64,000 nt of DNA from a virus (IMGVR_UViG_3300036770_003454:1-64000), one strand, 5' to 3'. Counted from the first letter of the stretch, positions 38,882 to 45,577 are shown. The notes: a model not told the origin generated them from the letters alone. Program-made: numbers and translations.

Positions 38882-39266
38882 ATTTAAACTTTCCACCACC
38901 TATGATTTCTAGTTTATTATCTCTATCTATATATGTGTAGTCAATTAACTTAGGAGTAAATCTCTTCATCTTATTGAATACAACATCTATATCAAGGGTT
39001 GAACAAGTATAAACATCCAATTGAATTATGGAAGGATTATCTTCATCCCAAATATGCATGGCAATGTGCGAGGTTTCAATACAACAAACACCAGTGAATC
39101 CTCTGTTTCCGGGCATATTACAATATACGACATGTGGACCAGATAATATCTTCATGTTAATCGATTCAATTAAATCTTTGAACCAAACATGCATATAATC
39201 TAAGTCTTCTTCGTATGGTGGATTGGCAATTTCTGCTCTAATAATCAAGTGCTGGTGTTTTAACAT
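38874..39266 (-). CDS. speD: S-adenosylmethionine decarboxylase proenzyme (SpeD-like)
   Basis: 130 residues, the length of class 1B AdoMetDC. It has the self-cleavage/pyruvoyl region ETSHIAMHIWDE (Ser as the pyruvoyl precursor, His) and the catalytic Cys segment LDVYTCSTLD. The enzyme makes decarboxylated SAM for spermidine synthesis; phage forms are known in marine T4-like phages and are probably used to adjust host polyamines. It is co-transcribed with gp33. Confidence 0.85.
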   Translation of the reverse strand: MLKHQHLIIRAEIANPPYEEDLDYMHVWFKDLIESINMKILSGPHVVYCNMPGNRGFTGVCCIETSHIAMHIWDEDNPSIIQLDVYTCSTLDIDVVFNKMKRFTPKLIDYTYIDRDNKLEIIGGGKFKYE

Positions 39267-39308
39267 TTCTTTTTATCATCTACCTCCTTTAACCATATTG
39301 GTTTGTTA

Positions 39309-40577
39309 CTAAAGTCTTGCTGCCTGAACATGCATCCAGTCAAAATTGCGTGATCTTCCTAATGATATCCAACCTTCTTCTTCCCATATTTTCCAAAAAA
39401 GTTCACAATCAGGTTTTGCTAATCTTGCCTTATCTCTTCCCCATCTCAATTGGTTTCTATCAGGATCAAAATCAACGGCAATGCCCCATGAATGCATTGA
39501 CCATGAGGAACCACCACGCATTTTCCGTACATTAAGACATCCACCCCATAAGTCAATACCTAGTTTTCTTCTAACACTGGCATCTGGATAAGCATCACCA
39601 ATTCTTTCTAAACAACGTAACATTGAATCGTGAACTTTTTCATGACAAGAAAATGATTTAATAACTTTTTTCTTATCCCATGCAATGTACATATCCCAGG
39701 GTAATTGTATTTTGGTTTGGTTCTCTCCTGGTTTGCCAAAGTATTTCAAACAGTCTTGTTGTCTTGGCCAATCATTTTTAGGAGTGATAATATTAATATC
39801 TCTCCAAAGAGAGACGTTATGAAGAATGCTTGGATCTTTTCCCTTTGCTTCCCATTGTTCTCTTGCAAATCTTGTTTGTTCTCCCACAAACCCGTCAATA
39901 GGACCAGTATCAAATCCTTCTTTTTTATAAATGCTTTGTTCTATACCAATAAGCAATCTGTATCTGGTCCATCTTTTAATACCAATTCCTTGTTTTATTA
40001 AATATCTTCTAATTGCAGAAAGAGATTGTGGTCCGATGATACCATCAACATTTCCATTAAAGATGCCTTCATCTTTTAGAAATTGTTGGATATAAGAATT
40101 ATTCATATTTTTGGTTGACATTTTTTCAACAATACCTTCTTTAAATCCTTCATAAATTTGAATATATGAAAGAAGTGAAATTCTTTGTTCTTCAGTTAAT
40201 GAAGATAGTTTTGTATTTATGTCTATGCCAGTTTTGTCTGATAGAAATTTAGCATATGCTGTTGGATTGTTATTATCATATTCTGGAGCATAAATTTTAA
40301 TAGCATTAATCAATGATAAGTTATAATATCGTGTTGTTGGAGAAAATAACAAATCGTGTTTTGCTTTATTTCCATGTTCGTAAGTAGGAAATATAGCATG
40401 TCCTTTATTATCTTTTCCAATAGCACCATATTGTTTTGCAAAAGTTCCAAATTTTAAATTGCCTGGATTATTACATCTCCATGAAATCGTTCCTTGTGAT
40501 CTTTTCAGTTTTGAACCATCAGAAATTTCAACGGTTATATAATCTTTACCTGTAGATAAAACCTTTACAATTTGCAT
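39309..40577 (-). CDS. modular endolysin, M15 peptidase type
   Basis: 422 residues from ATG 40577, which has GGAG six bases upstream; an ATG four codons earlier has none. The N-terminus (ISWRCNNPGNLKFGTF ... GHAIFPTYEHGNKA) is a domain seen in phage muramidase-like and virion lysis proteins. Two peptidoglycan-binding-like repeats follow (IQQFLKDEGIFNGNVDGIIG at about 165 and SIYKKEGFDTGPIDGFVG at about 215). The C-terminus is an M15 D-Ala/L-Ala peptidase (SSWSMHSWGIAVDFDP ... FDWMHV zinc motif). It lyses the host at the end of infection. It starts just after the tmRNA terminator. Confidence 0.88.
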   Translation of the reverse strand: MQIVKVLSTGKDYITVEISDGSKLKRSQGTISWRCNNPGNLKFGTFAKQYGAIGKDNKGHAIFPTYEHGNKAKHDLLFSPTTRYYNLSLINAIKIYAPEYDNNNPTAYAKFLSDKTGIDINTKLSSLTEEQRISLLSYIQIYEGFKEGIVEKMSTKNMNNSYIQQFLKDEGIFNGNVDGIIGPQSLSAIRRYLIKQGIGIKRWTRYRLLIGIEQSIYKKEGFDTGPIDGFVGEQTRFAREQWEAKGKDPSILHNVSLWRDINIITPKNDWPRQQDCLKYFGKPGENQTKIQLPWDMYIAWDKKKVIKSFSCHEKVHDSMLRCLERIGDAYPDASVRRKLGIDLWGGCLNVRKMRGGSSWSMHSWGIAVDFDPDRNQLRWGRDKARLAKPDCELFWKIWEEEGWISLGRSRNFDWMHVQAARL

Positions 40578-40592
40578 TGCTATCTCCATAAA

Positions 40593-40631
40593 AAAATAAT
40601 GGTAGTTTTTCTGTTTCGAGGAAAACTACCA
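40593..40631 (-). terminator. terminator of the tmRNA gene
   Basis: The minus strand reads TGGTAGTTTTCC, a short loop, GAAAAACTACCA, then TTATTTTTTT. The strong hairpin and T run close the tmRNA transcript 16 bp before the endolysin ATG, so endolysin mRNA must come from read-through or from another start. Confidence 0.85.
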
Positions 40632-40930
40632 AACCCAATGAAACTATGCTGCTAGGCGAGTTTCAAATGGTGCGTTATCATTTGCGACACCTAAGTTTTT
40701 TCTTACGTTAACCCAGTTTGCACGGGACATCTCCATTACCTTCTCTTGACCCGTCGAAACTATTTCGTCCCCATCAAAGATACACTAGTGAGATTGGCAC
40801 TCACATTCCAGGAATCTCCGCACTCCGTCCCTGTGTCCTACTGCTTTCTTAGACGATAGTGTATCTATGGTGGAGACGTGGAGTACTGCCCTCCAGTCCG
40901 AATCAATCGTTAATAATCTCAACGATGTAG
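40600..40930 (-). ncRNA. ssrA: permuted two-piece tmRNA (ssrA)
   Basis: The minus strand encodes the two tmRNA halves in permuted order. First comes an acceptor piece (40868-40930) with T-arm TGGAG-GGCAGTA-CTCCA and 3' end CGTCTCC-A-CCA. A 95-nt intervening segment follows (40773-40867). Then comes the coding piece starting GGGGACG at 40772. GGGGACG pairs with CGTCTCC as a 7-bp acceptor stem with one G-U. A pseudoknot-like pairing ACGGG/CCCGT follows. The tag frame (40644-40685) reads ANDNAPFETRLAA then TAG. The intervening segment is closed by AGATACACTA/TAGTGTATCT and must be cut out, leaving two RNAs. It is more GC-rich than its surroundings, which hints at host origin. It rescues stalled ribosomes and tags products for proteolysis. 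Confidence 0.93.
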
Positions 40931-40933
40931 GGT

Positions 40934-40964
40934 TATTTATATCTCATCGTTATCTTGTTGTCAA
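40934..40964 (-). promoter_or_regulatory. tmRNA promoter, sigma70 and late consensus combined
   Basis: Minus strand TTGACA (40959-40964), exactly 17 bp, then TATAAA (40936-40941); the -10 is part of an exact TATAAATA late octamer (40934-40941). The -35 overlaps the stop codon of the oxygenase gene. Confidence 0.8.
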
Positions 40965-41524
40965 GAGAAATGTAGATAGGTGCTCAACAAATATTTGTTG
41001 TTTGAAATCGGTGGATGCCCCTTATGCGGATACATCCACATCGGAGGAAACATTACTAATCTTCCTGCCTTTGGTTTTACCTTTAAATCTAAATTTAAAA
41101 ATTCAGTTTCCCCACCTTCATCAACATCGTTTAAATACCAAAAGAAAGCAAAAAACCTTTTCATTGTTTCAGATGATGATGCATCAACATGGGTATCAAA
41201 CAAATCATTTCCATCATTCAAATACTTCTTAATTCGTACTTGTTCAAAAGAAAATCCAGGTTTCCAAAAAAATGTTTCTGGCACATTCTTTCTGTAAACT
41301 TGAACAGCAGCAATCAAATGATCAACAACCTTATTATGTAAAGCAGTATCAATAGAACTATGTTGTGTGAAATTTAGTTGTGTGAAGTTTGGTGTTTTGT
41401 TTAAATCAAAACGTTGGTGAAGTTCCGGGTTGTTTTCAAATAATGAAATTAATTGCTCACATAATTCTGGAGTCATAGTCCCATCAATAACAGCACAAAA
41501 ATCTCTCAATGCAAGTTCAGTCAT
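40961..41524 (-). CDS. 2OG-Fe(II) oxygenase (prolyl 4-hydroxylase-like)
   Basis: 187 residues from ATG 41524 (AAAGGAATTGAA upstream), one base after the preceding stop. Iron ligands: HVD in LFDTHVDASS (about residue 122) and the distal His in MYPHKGHPP (about 165-168); the 2OG-binding basic residue is Lys in NNKYLLSTYLHF. The family hydroxylates peptides or nucleobases and is frequent in marine T4-like phages; the substrate is unknown. Confidence 0.85.
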   Translation of the reverse strand: MTELALRDFCAVIDGTMTPELCEQLISLFENNPELHQRFDLNKTPNFTQLNFTQHSSIDTALHNKVVDHLIAAVQVYRKNVPETFFWKPGFSFEQVRIKKYLNDGNDLFDTHVDASSSETMKRFFAFFWYLNDVDEGGETEFLNLDLKVKPKAGRLVMFPPMWMYPHKGHPPISNNKYLLSTYLHFS

Positions 41525-41525
41525 T

Positions 41526-42002
41526 TCAATTCCTTTCATTTTGGGCAAACTGTATTTCATCAAACCCTTCTTCTTTTAATGGAAAATCACGAGTCACAAT
41601 CATTCTAGAAAGAACTTCTACGGGAATTATCTTTCCAGGTCTATTCTTTAATCTCTCATTTAAGTCAGTTGGATTATCAAAATATACAGCAATCTTTTTA
41701 TAATGTGATGGAACTAGTTTAAGTTTCTTTGCACGTGATTTGAAAGTCAAATTAACTTGGTCCCATATCACATCATCATTTCTATCAAATGCATATCGTG
41801 CAATCTTATGTGATACCTTTTCTGCAAATGAATATGATAAATCGTCAAACATCTGATTGTAAGTTAATCGATGTTTATCGGCAATCATTTGAATGATATC
41901 GTCTGTAGATATGATTGTGGTGGGTTGGTCAGTTTTGAAGTTCTGGCACCATGTTGTTTTTCCACTTCCTGGCAATCCAACTAGCATATAGAATGTGTTC
42001 AT
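41526..42002 (-). CDS. P-loop polynucleotide kinase-like protein
   Basis: 158 residues, start ATG 42002 with GGAG eight bases upstream. Walker A GLPGSGKTTW at residues 8-17, STDDI for phosphate/base catalysis, and a lid with RLKNRPGKIIP. This is the AAA_33/T4 Pnk 5'-kinase layout, without the 3'-phosphatase domain of T4 Pnk. It probably phosphorylates 5'-OH nucleic acid ends in repair of host-cut RNA or DNA. Confidence 0.75.
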   Translation of the reverse strand: MNTFYMLVGLPGSGKTTWCQNFKTDQPTTIISTDDIIQMIADKHRLTYNQMFDDLSYSFAEKVSHKIARYAFDRNDDVIWDQVNLTFKSRAKKLKLVPSHYKKIAVYFDNPTDLNERLKNRPGKIIPVEVLSRMIVTRDFPLKEEGFDEIQFAQNERN

Positions 42003-42037
42003 GATGTTCTCCATATTGTGTATGGTATTTAGGTAAC

Positions 42038-42065
42038 AAAAAAGGCAGGAACCGAAGTTCCCGCC
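42038..42065 (-). terminator. hairpin terminator with UUCG loop
   Basis: Minus strand GGCGGGAAC-TTCG-GTTCCTGCC then TTTTTT, just after the stop of the 107-residue gene. Confidence 0.9.
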
Positions 42066-42074
42066 TCGTTTGAG

Positions 42075-42398
42075 TTATGCTGCTTCTGCCATTTCGTTCT
42101 TCTCATCAGCATTCTGCTTCAAAGCATCAACTGTATTCTGGGGTGCTTCAGCAGCCATAAAACTATCATATCCAAGTTGGGTAATGGTAAGAGTTGCGTC
42201 TTCACCAACACCATCCTTAACTGCCAGTCCCTTCTTCACAAGAGAAGAAGTAGAACCAGCAAATGACCGCTTCTTTTCAAAGAGGTTGCAAGAATGCGAC
42301 CAAACAGGATTACCAACCGGGTGCTTACCATCGTGAAACTGACTAGAGATAATACCACGAAGAGCAAGCTTCTCATTAGCAGTAAGAGTGATAGTCAT
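42075..42398 (-). CDS. winged-helix-like small protein
   Basis: 107 residues from ATG 42398 (GGGAACAAAA upstream); ten codons earlier another ATG lacks spacing to a ribosome site. The pattern LTANEKLALRGIISSQF ... SFAGSTSSLVKKGLAVKDGVGEDATLTITQLGYDSFMA looks like a MarR-type winged helix. It ends in a Glu/Ala tail. It has its own sigma70 promoter and terminator. Probably an early regulator. Confidence 0.7.
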   Translation of the reverse strand: MTITLTANEKLALRGIISSQFHDGKHPVGNPVWSHSCNLFEKKRSFAGSTSSLVKKGLAVKDGVGEDATLTITQLGYDSFMAAEAPQNTVDALKQNADEKNEMAEAA

Positions 42399-42428
42399 TT
42401 TTGTTCCCTTTCTCATCATTATGTTCAT

Positions 42429-42457
42429 ACTATAGCACAGGGTTTAGTTCAAGTCAA
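42429..42457 (-). promoter_or_regulatory. sigma70 promoter TTGACT-17-TATAGT
   Basis: Preceded by the GTGC extension common to this promoter family; it drives the winged-helix gene. Confidence 0.75.
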
Positions 42458-42717
42458 GCACTTTGTTGAGAGGTGGGTATGCTAGATTGCATATCTCGCA
42501 ATCCCCTCTCCAATTGTTGCATATGTTCCAGTTCACTTTCCAATCTATTAGTACGACTAGCAAGTGAAATATATGATTGCATCATATATCCGAGAGCATA
42601 ATGAACAGACTTTTCTTTCTCCATAAGTCTAACCACTCGGACTACGGTATCCGTGAATTCTGAGTATTGCATAGTCAACCTCATTCCAAGTTGAAACATC
42701 GGATCAGTGAAGGCCAT
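42454..42717 (-). CDS. hypothetical helical protein
   Basis: 87 residues, helical, with SRTNRLESELEHMQQLERGLRDMQ forming a C-terminal coiled coil. Very strong AGGAGGGAC site. Own sigma70 promoter upstream. Function not recognised; a small early host-takeover protein is likely from context. Confidence 0.65.
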   Translation of the reverse strand: MAFTDPMFQLGMRLTMQYSEFTDTVVRVVRLMEKEKSVHYALGYMMQSYISLASRTNRLESELEHMQQLERGLRDMQSSIPTSQQSA

Positions 42718-42743
42718 TTTTGTCCCTCCTTGATTATGTACCT

Positions 42744-42772
42744 ATAATAACATACCTCTCTGTATTTGTCAA
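42744..42772 (-). promoter_or_regulatory. sigma70 promoter TTGACA-17-TATTAT
   Basis: GTGCTTGACA with optimal spacing, directly upstream of the 87-residue gene. Confidence 0.75.
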
Positions 42773-42784
42773 GCACTTTTTTCA

Positions 42785-42792
42785 TATAAATA
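42785..42792 (+). promoter_or_regulatory. late promoter TATAAATA (plus strand)
   Basis: Exact octamer only five bases before the ATG of the plus-strand gene at 42798. Transcription would begin at or next to the start codon, giving a leaderless or nearly leaderless mRNA. Confidence 0.5.
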
Positions 42793-42797
42793 GATGT

Positions 42798-43040
42798 ATG
42801 CTGATACTTAGAAAAACAAGTCTAGTCACATTAGACATATTCTATTATATTCCAGATTATCCGATGCTTGTCAACGAGTTTGTTTGGCAAACAGAAGACA
42901 TTGTTCCTGATATTCCGAGGGTACATAAGTTTCTGAAGTTCTGGAAAGAAAACAATTTGGCAGTTATAAATCAGATACTAATTTCACATTCAGATAAATC
43001 AAACATGAATATAACAGACTTCTATGAGAAATTAAATTGA
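42798..43040 (+). CDS. conserved small T4-like phage protein (plus-strand singleton)
   Basis: 80 residues from ATG 42798. The core SLVTLDIFYYIPDYPMLVNEFVWQTEDIVPDIPRVHKFLKFWKEN is a conserved small protein of T4-like marine phages, function unknown. It is an isolated plus-strand gene among minus-strand early genes and has a late promoter. A longer frame to 42720 adds a hydrophobic stretch but no better start. Confidence 0.7.
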   Translation: MLILRKTSLVTLDIFYYIPDYPMLVNEFVWQTEDIVPDIPRVHKFLKFWKENNLAVINQILISHSDKSNMNITDFYEKLN

Positions 43041-43065
43041 AAAGAATCAGGGGACCGAAGTCCCC
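43040..43065 (-). terminator. hairpin terminator GGGGAC-TTCG-GTCCCC
   Basis: Minus strand GGGGAC, TTCG loop, GTCCCC and a TGATTCTTTT tail after the 55-residue gene. It may also stop the convergent plus gene, though without a T run on that strand. Confidence 0.7.
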
Positions 43066-43074
43066 CAATTTAGT

Positions 43075-43242
43075 TCAATGATATGTTACCCATTCATCAT
43101 ATAGAAAAACACATATAATGACATTTCGTTCAGATTTAATCGCACAAGTGCAATCATATCCTTCTGCTACCTTCTTTGCGTCTTCTAAAGAATCACTATA
43201 TGTGTAATCAAAGTTCTCATTCATGGGTATAATGGTAAACAT
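43075..43242 (-). CDS. hypothetical 55-residue protein
   Basis: 55 residues: MFTIIPMNENFDYTYSDSLE, then DAKKVAEGYDCTCAIKSERNVIICVF. GAGG site seven bases before ATG 43242, which overlaps the previous stop by one base (TAATG). Function unknown. Confidence 0.65.
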   Translation of the reverse strand: MFTIIPMNENFDYTYSDSLEDAKKVAEGYDCTCAIKSERNVIICVFLYDEWVTYH

Positions 43243-43376
43243 TATCGAACCTCGATTGTGAACTTTTGATTGTTTGAAAGAAGACTATCAATCGTTGATT
43301 GAATCTCTTTCATTGCACCATTGATTCGTGCAACAATCCGAGTCTTGGTATTATCAAATACGGTAATAGTGATCAT
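43242..43376 (-). CDS. hypothetical 44-residue protein
   Basis: 44 residues (MITITVFDNTKTRIVARING ...). Good GGAGGA site, own sigma70 promoter, TAATG junction to the next gene. Function unknown. Confidence 0.65.
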   Translation of the reverse strand: MITITVFDNTKTRIVARINGAMKEIQSTIDSLLSNNQKFTIEVR

Positions 43377-43397
43377 TGATTCCTCCGTTGAAGACAA

Positions 43398-43661
43398 TTA
43401 CATCATACCACAAAATCGTCGGTTGTCAAGTGCAGGAGTTAGATATGCTGCATTTTTCAAAAGACGAATCTCTTCGGGTTGTTCACAAAACTCATTGAGA
43501 GAATTGTGGACATGAAGTTCCCGTCCTATATCACGAATTGTTTTAGAAGGTGATGTTAGACGGAATTTAATAAAGTTCCAACAATCTCGTTCTACACGAG
43601 AACGAAAAAGTGTATGGACTGTGAAACAATCCTCAGATTCGATTAGCACTACCTTGAACAT
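43398..43661 (-). CDS. hypothetical 87-residue protein
   Basis: 87 residues, mixed alpha/beta, with Cys at CFTVH, DCWNF and NEFCEQ. No family recognised. It follows the 59-residue gene with a 4-bp gap. Confidence 0.6.
   Translation of the reverse strand: MFKVVLIESEDCFTVHTLFRSRVERDCWNFIKFRLTSPSKTIRDIGRELHVHNSLNEFCEQPEEIRLLKNAAYLTPALDNRRFCGMM
43402..43429 (-). promoter_or_regulatory. sigma70 promoter TTGACA-16-TATGAT
   Basis: CACTTGACA on the minus strand, inside the 3' end of the 87-residue gene; it drives the 44- and 55-residue genes. Confidence 0.7.
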
Positions 43662-43665
43662 TTGC

Positions 43666-43845
43666 TTACCCCAATAGGTCTATTAGGTTTCCCTTACTAT
43701 CAACTGCCTTGACACGTTTACCAGCAAAACTGGATTGTGTCAATTTCATCTGTTGAATTACATACCTATCGTTTAAGTTTTCAATAATGCGAACTGGCAT
43801 CCAATTGCCACCTACATCTTGAATCATAATAGTTACGTTATTCAT
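43666..43845 (-). CDS. hypothetical 59-residue protein
   Basis: 59 residues (MNNVTIMIQDVGGNWMPVRI ... KLTQSSFAGKRVKAVDSKGNLIDLL). SH3-like beta pattern. A TATAAATA octamer lies just upstream. Function unknown. Confidence 0.65.
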   Translation of the reverse strand: MNNVTIMIQDVGGNWMPVRIIENLNDRYVIQQMKLTQSSFAGKRVKAVDSKGNLIDLLG

Positions 43846-43855
43846 TTTAGTTTCC

Positions 43856-43863
43856 TATTTATA
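43856..43863 (-). promoter_or_regulatory. late promoter TATAAATA
   Basis: Minus-strand octamer ten bases before the 59-residue gene, embedded in the T tract of the preceding terminator. Confidence 0.5.
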
Positions 43864-43893
43864 TAAAAAAAGGATGGCAAATTAATGCCATCC
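43864..43893 (-). terminator. terminator overlapping a stop codon
   Basis: GGATGGCA-TTAATT-TGCCATCC then TTTTTTT on the minus strand. The stem includes the last codons (NGWH) and the stop of the 57-residue gene. Confidence 0.88.
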
Positions 43894-44055
43894 ATTTAGT
43901 GGGGAGTAAGTTTCAAAGTGCTCTGCAATTCCATCCATGATATAAGCAAGAGAACATTCAAAACCAGACTTCTCTGCTTTCTCAATCGCAGAAACGATAT
44001 CGTTTCCACGGTAGATGGGAGTGCCAAAGTTGATCAGTGTAACAAGATAAGTCAT
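43882..44055 (-). CDS. hypothetical 57-residue protein
   Basis: 57 residues from ATG 44055 (AAGGAGATACGGG upstream); the longer frame runs into the promoter. MTYLVTLINFGTPIYRGNDI ... IEKAEKSGFECSLAYIMDG. Function unknown. Confidence 0.65.
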   Translation of the reverse strand: MTYLVTLINFGTPIYRGNDIVSAIEKAEKSGFECSLAYIMDGIAEHFETYSPLNGWH

Positions 44056-44083
44056 CCCGTATCTCCTTTTCAACGATGAACAT

Positions 44084-44112
44084 ACTATAGCACAGGGTAG
44101 GATGGATGTCAA
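44084..44112 (-). promoter_or_regulatory. sigma70 promoter TTGACA-17-TATAGT
   Basis: GCTTGACA with perfect spacing upstream of the 57-residue gene; it overlaps the end of the methyltransferase gene. Confidence 0.75.
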
Positions 44113-44648
44113 GCAGGAAAAGATTTATACAAAACATATTTCATTCGAATATATTCTGGTAATTGTTTTGGGTCAAATAACATCCATGCACATCTTCCCG
44201 TGCCATTTCCATTAACAATTCTACCAGTTTCAGTTTCAAATTTTATCAAATCAGAAACGATATGCATTTCAACTAAATGTTTAACAACATCTTGTCTTGC
44301 TTTAGCTGCTATATATTCAACTCTAAGCAAAAGCAAGCAAGGAACTTTCCATTCATATAAACATTTTTTTATAAGGCTGTATCCTAAAGTAAATGGTGGA
44401 TTTGTAATAACACCATCAATGTTATCTGGTTTAGACATCAAAGTAAAATCTCCTTGTAATACTTTTGGAGATTTTGGATTGATATCAGTTCCTAAAATCA
44501 CATTGTCAAAATACTCTAGTATCCTTCCATCTCCAGCACATGGTTCCCACCATTTTTTATTAACATCGAGAAGAGGGCGAGCTAATTCAATAGCAGGAAA
44601 TGGTGTTGGATAATATTCTAAATATTCTTTTTGTTTTCTATTTCTCAT
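44109..44648 (-). CDS. DNA adenine N6-methyltransferase-like protein
   Basis: 179 residues. SAM motif EPCAGDGRIL (about 34-43), VILGTDINPKSP, and the catalytic TNPPF (about 81-85, motif IV). It is small for a stand-alone methyltransferase and lacks an obvious target-recognition domain. It overlaps by 4 bp (ATGA) the nuclease-like gene upstream, so the two form a pair; see that entry. Confidence 0.75.
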   Translation of the reverse strand: MRNRKQKEYLEYYPTPFPAIELARPLLDVNKKWWEPCAGDGRILEYFDNVILGTDINPKSPKVLQGDFTLMSKPDNIDGVITNPPFTLGYSLIKKCLYEWKVPCLLLLRVEYIAAKARQDVVKHLVEMHIVSDLIKFETETGRIVNGNGTGRCAWMLFDPKQLPEYIRMKYVLYKSFPA

Positions 44649-45193
44649 AAATAGTGAACCTTACATCCATTAACAGTTTCTGTTTTTTCAATCATGCTTT
44701 CTAGAAGATTCTCATGAATTCTAATTACATCATAACCAGCTTTTGTGGCGGGTTTTCTTTGCCATTCTTCCGATAAATTCTGAAGTGTATCATTCAATTT
44801 TTTAACATTAGTTGGGTTTCTAACATAATATGTGCGTAAAGGTGTTAGATTTTCTTTATGCCACACATTGAATATATAAAGATCGTGATTGATTAGACCT
44901 TTTGCATGAAAAGCAAAAGAAGCTTTGCCTTTATTTATTTTAGAAGTCTTGGTCTCTATTTTGATTTCTTTGTTATCAACTATCGTTTTTCCATCTTCAC
45001 CATTTCTACTATAGTTGCAATTGTAATTAGGGTCTATTGACCGTATTATTACAAAAAATTTCGTCAGACTTATAGTATCAGTTTCTAAAATATCTATTTC
45101 ATGGTTTTTGTATATCACATTTCTTATTTCAATAATCTTTTCTACAGAATTTATTATTTCTAAAACCGAAGAATCGTTTAAGTATTTTGCCAT
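44645..45193 (-). CDS. PD-(D/E)xK nuclease-like protein paired with the methyltransferase
   Basis: 182 residues. KEIKIETKTSKINKGKASFAFH carries an ExK (IETKT) element, and D/E residues precede it (NGEDGKTIVDN), the order of a PD-(D/E)xK core as in Type II restriction enzymes. KAGYDVIRIHENLLESM follows. Translation is coupled to the methyltransferase by an ATGA overlap. A restriction-modification-like role is inferred; family membership is not proven. Confidence 0.55.
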   Translation of the reverse strand: MAKYLNDSSVLEIINSVEKIIEIRNVIYKNHEIDILETDTISLTKFFVIIRSIDPNYNCNYSRNGEDGKTIVDNKEIKIETKTSKINKGKASFAFHAKGLINHDLYIFNVWHKENLTPLRTYYVRNPTNVKKLNDTLQNLSEEWQRKPATKAGYDVIRIHENLLESMIEKTETVNGCKVHYL

Positions 45194-45232
45194 TATTCAT
45201 CTCGCAGTATTCAATTGTTTGAGTTAAAATAT

Positions 45233-45394
45233 TTACCAGTCAACCTTATACCCATCTTTTTCAGGATATTGTTTGCGCCAATAAAACGCAGCATCCATCA
45301 TAGCGTGACCACTCATTTTTGTATATTCCACGGTCTTTACTACATTACCATCTTTGGTAATAGTAAGGGTGTATGTGCCCCAAGGTCTGGTCAT
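45233..45394 (-). CDS. hypothetical 53-residue protein
   Basis: 53 residues from ATG 45394 (AAAGGGAACGAA upstream). MTRPWGTYTLTITKDGNVVK ... DAAFYWRKQYPEKDGYKVDW. Own sigma70 promoter. Function unknown. Confidence 0.65.
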   Translation of the reverse strand: MTRPWGTYTLTITKDGNVVKTVEYTKMSGHAMMDAAFYWRKQYPEKDGYKVDW

Positions 45395-45421
45395 TTCGTT
45401 CCCTTTCTTTTGCATGACTAT

Positions 45422-45450
45422 AATATAACATATATCATAGATGTTGTCAA
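45422..45450 (-). promoter_or_regulatory. sigma70 promoter TTGACA-17-TATATT
   Basis: GCTTGACA on the minus strand, 27 bp before the 53-residue gene. Confidence 0.75.
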
Positions 45451-45476
45451 GCAGGATTTGCTCAGACTACGGAATC

Positions 45477-45568
45477 TGAAGTTGTCGATAACCAAGAGTG
45501 TTTTGTATATTACATTGGTCCTGTGAAGGCAGACTTTATATACAGAACACTCTTTTGAAGTTGTCGAT
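45477..45568. repeat. hairpin element flanked by 13-bp direct repeats
   Basis: TGAAGTTGTCGAT occurs at 45477-45489 and 45556-45568. Between them AAGAGTGTTTTGTATAT (45494-45510) pairs with ATATACAGAACACTCTT (45538-45554), 17 bp with one G-T, around a 27-base loop. It lies in the 220-bp gap between a terminator and a promoter; no gene is seen there. Confidence 0.65.
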
Positions 45569-45577
45569 TGTTGCACA

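Noticed and set aside
40644-40715. In-frame protein gene running into the tmRNA tag (ATGTCCCGTGCAAAC ...)
   Set aside because: The frame is part of the conserved tmRNA pseudoknot and resume region; the RNA features explain it better.
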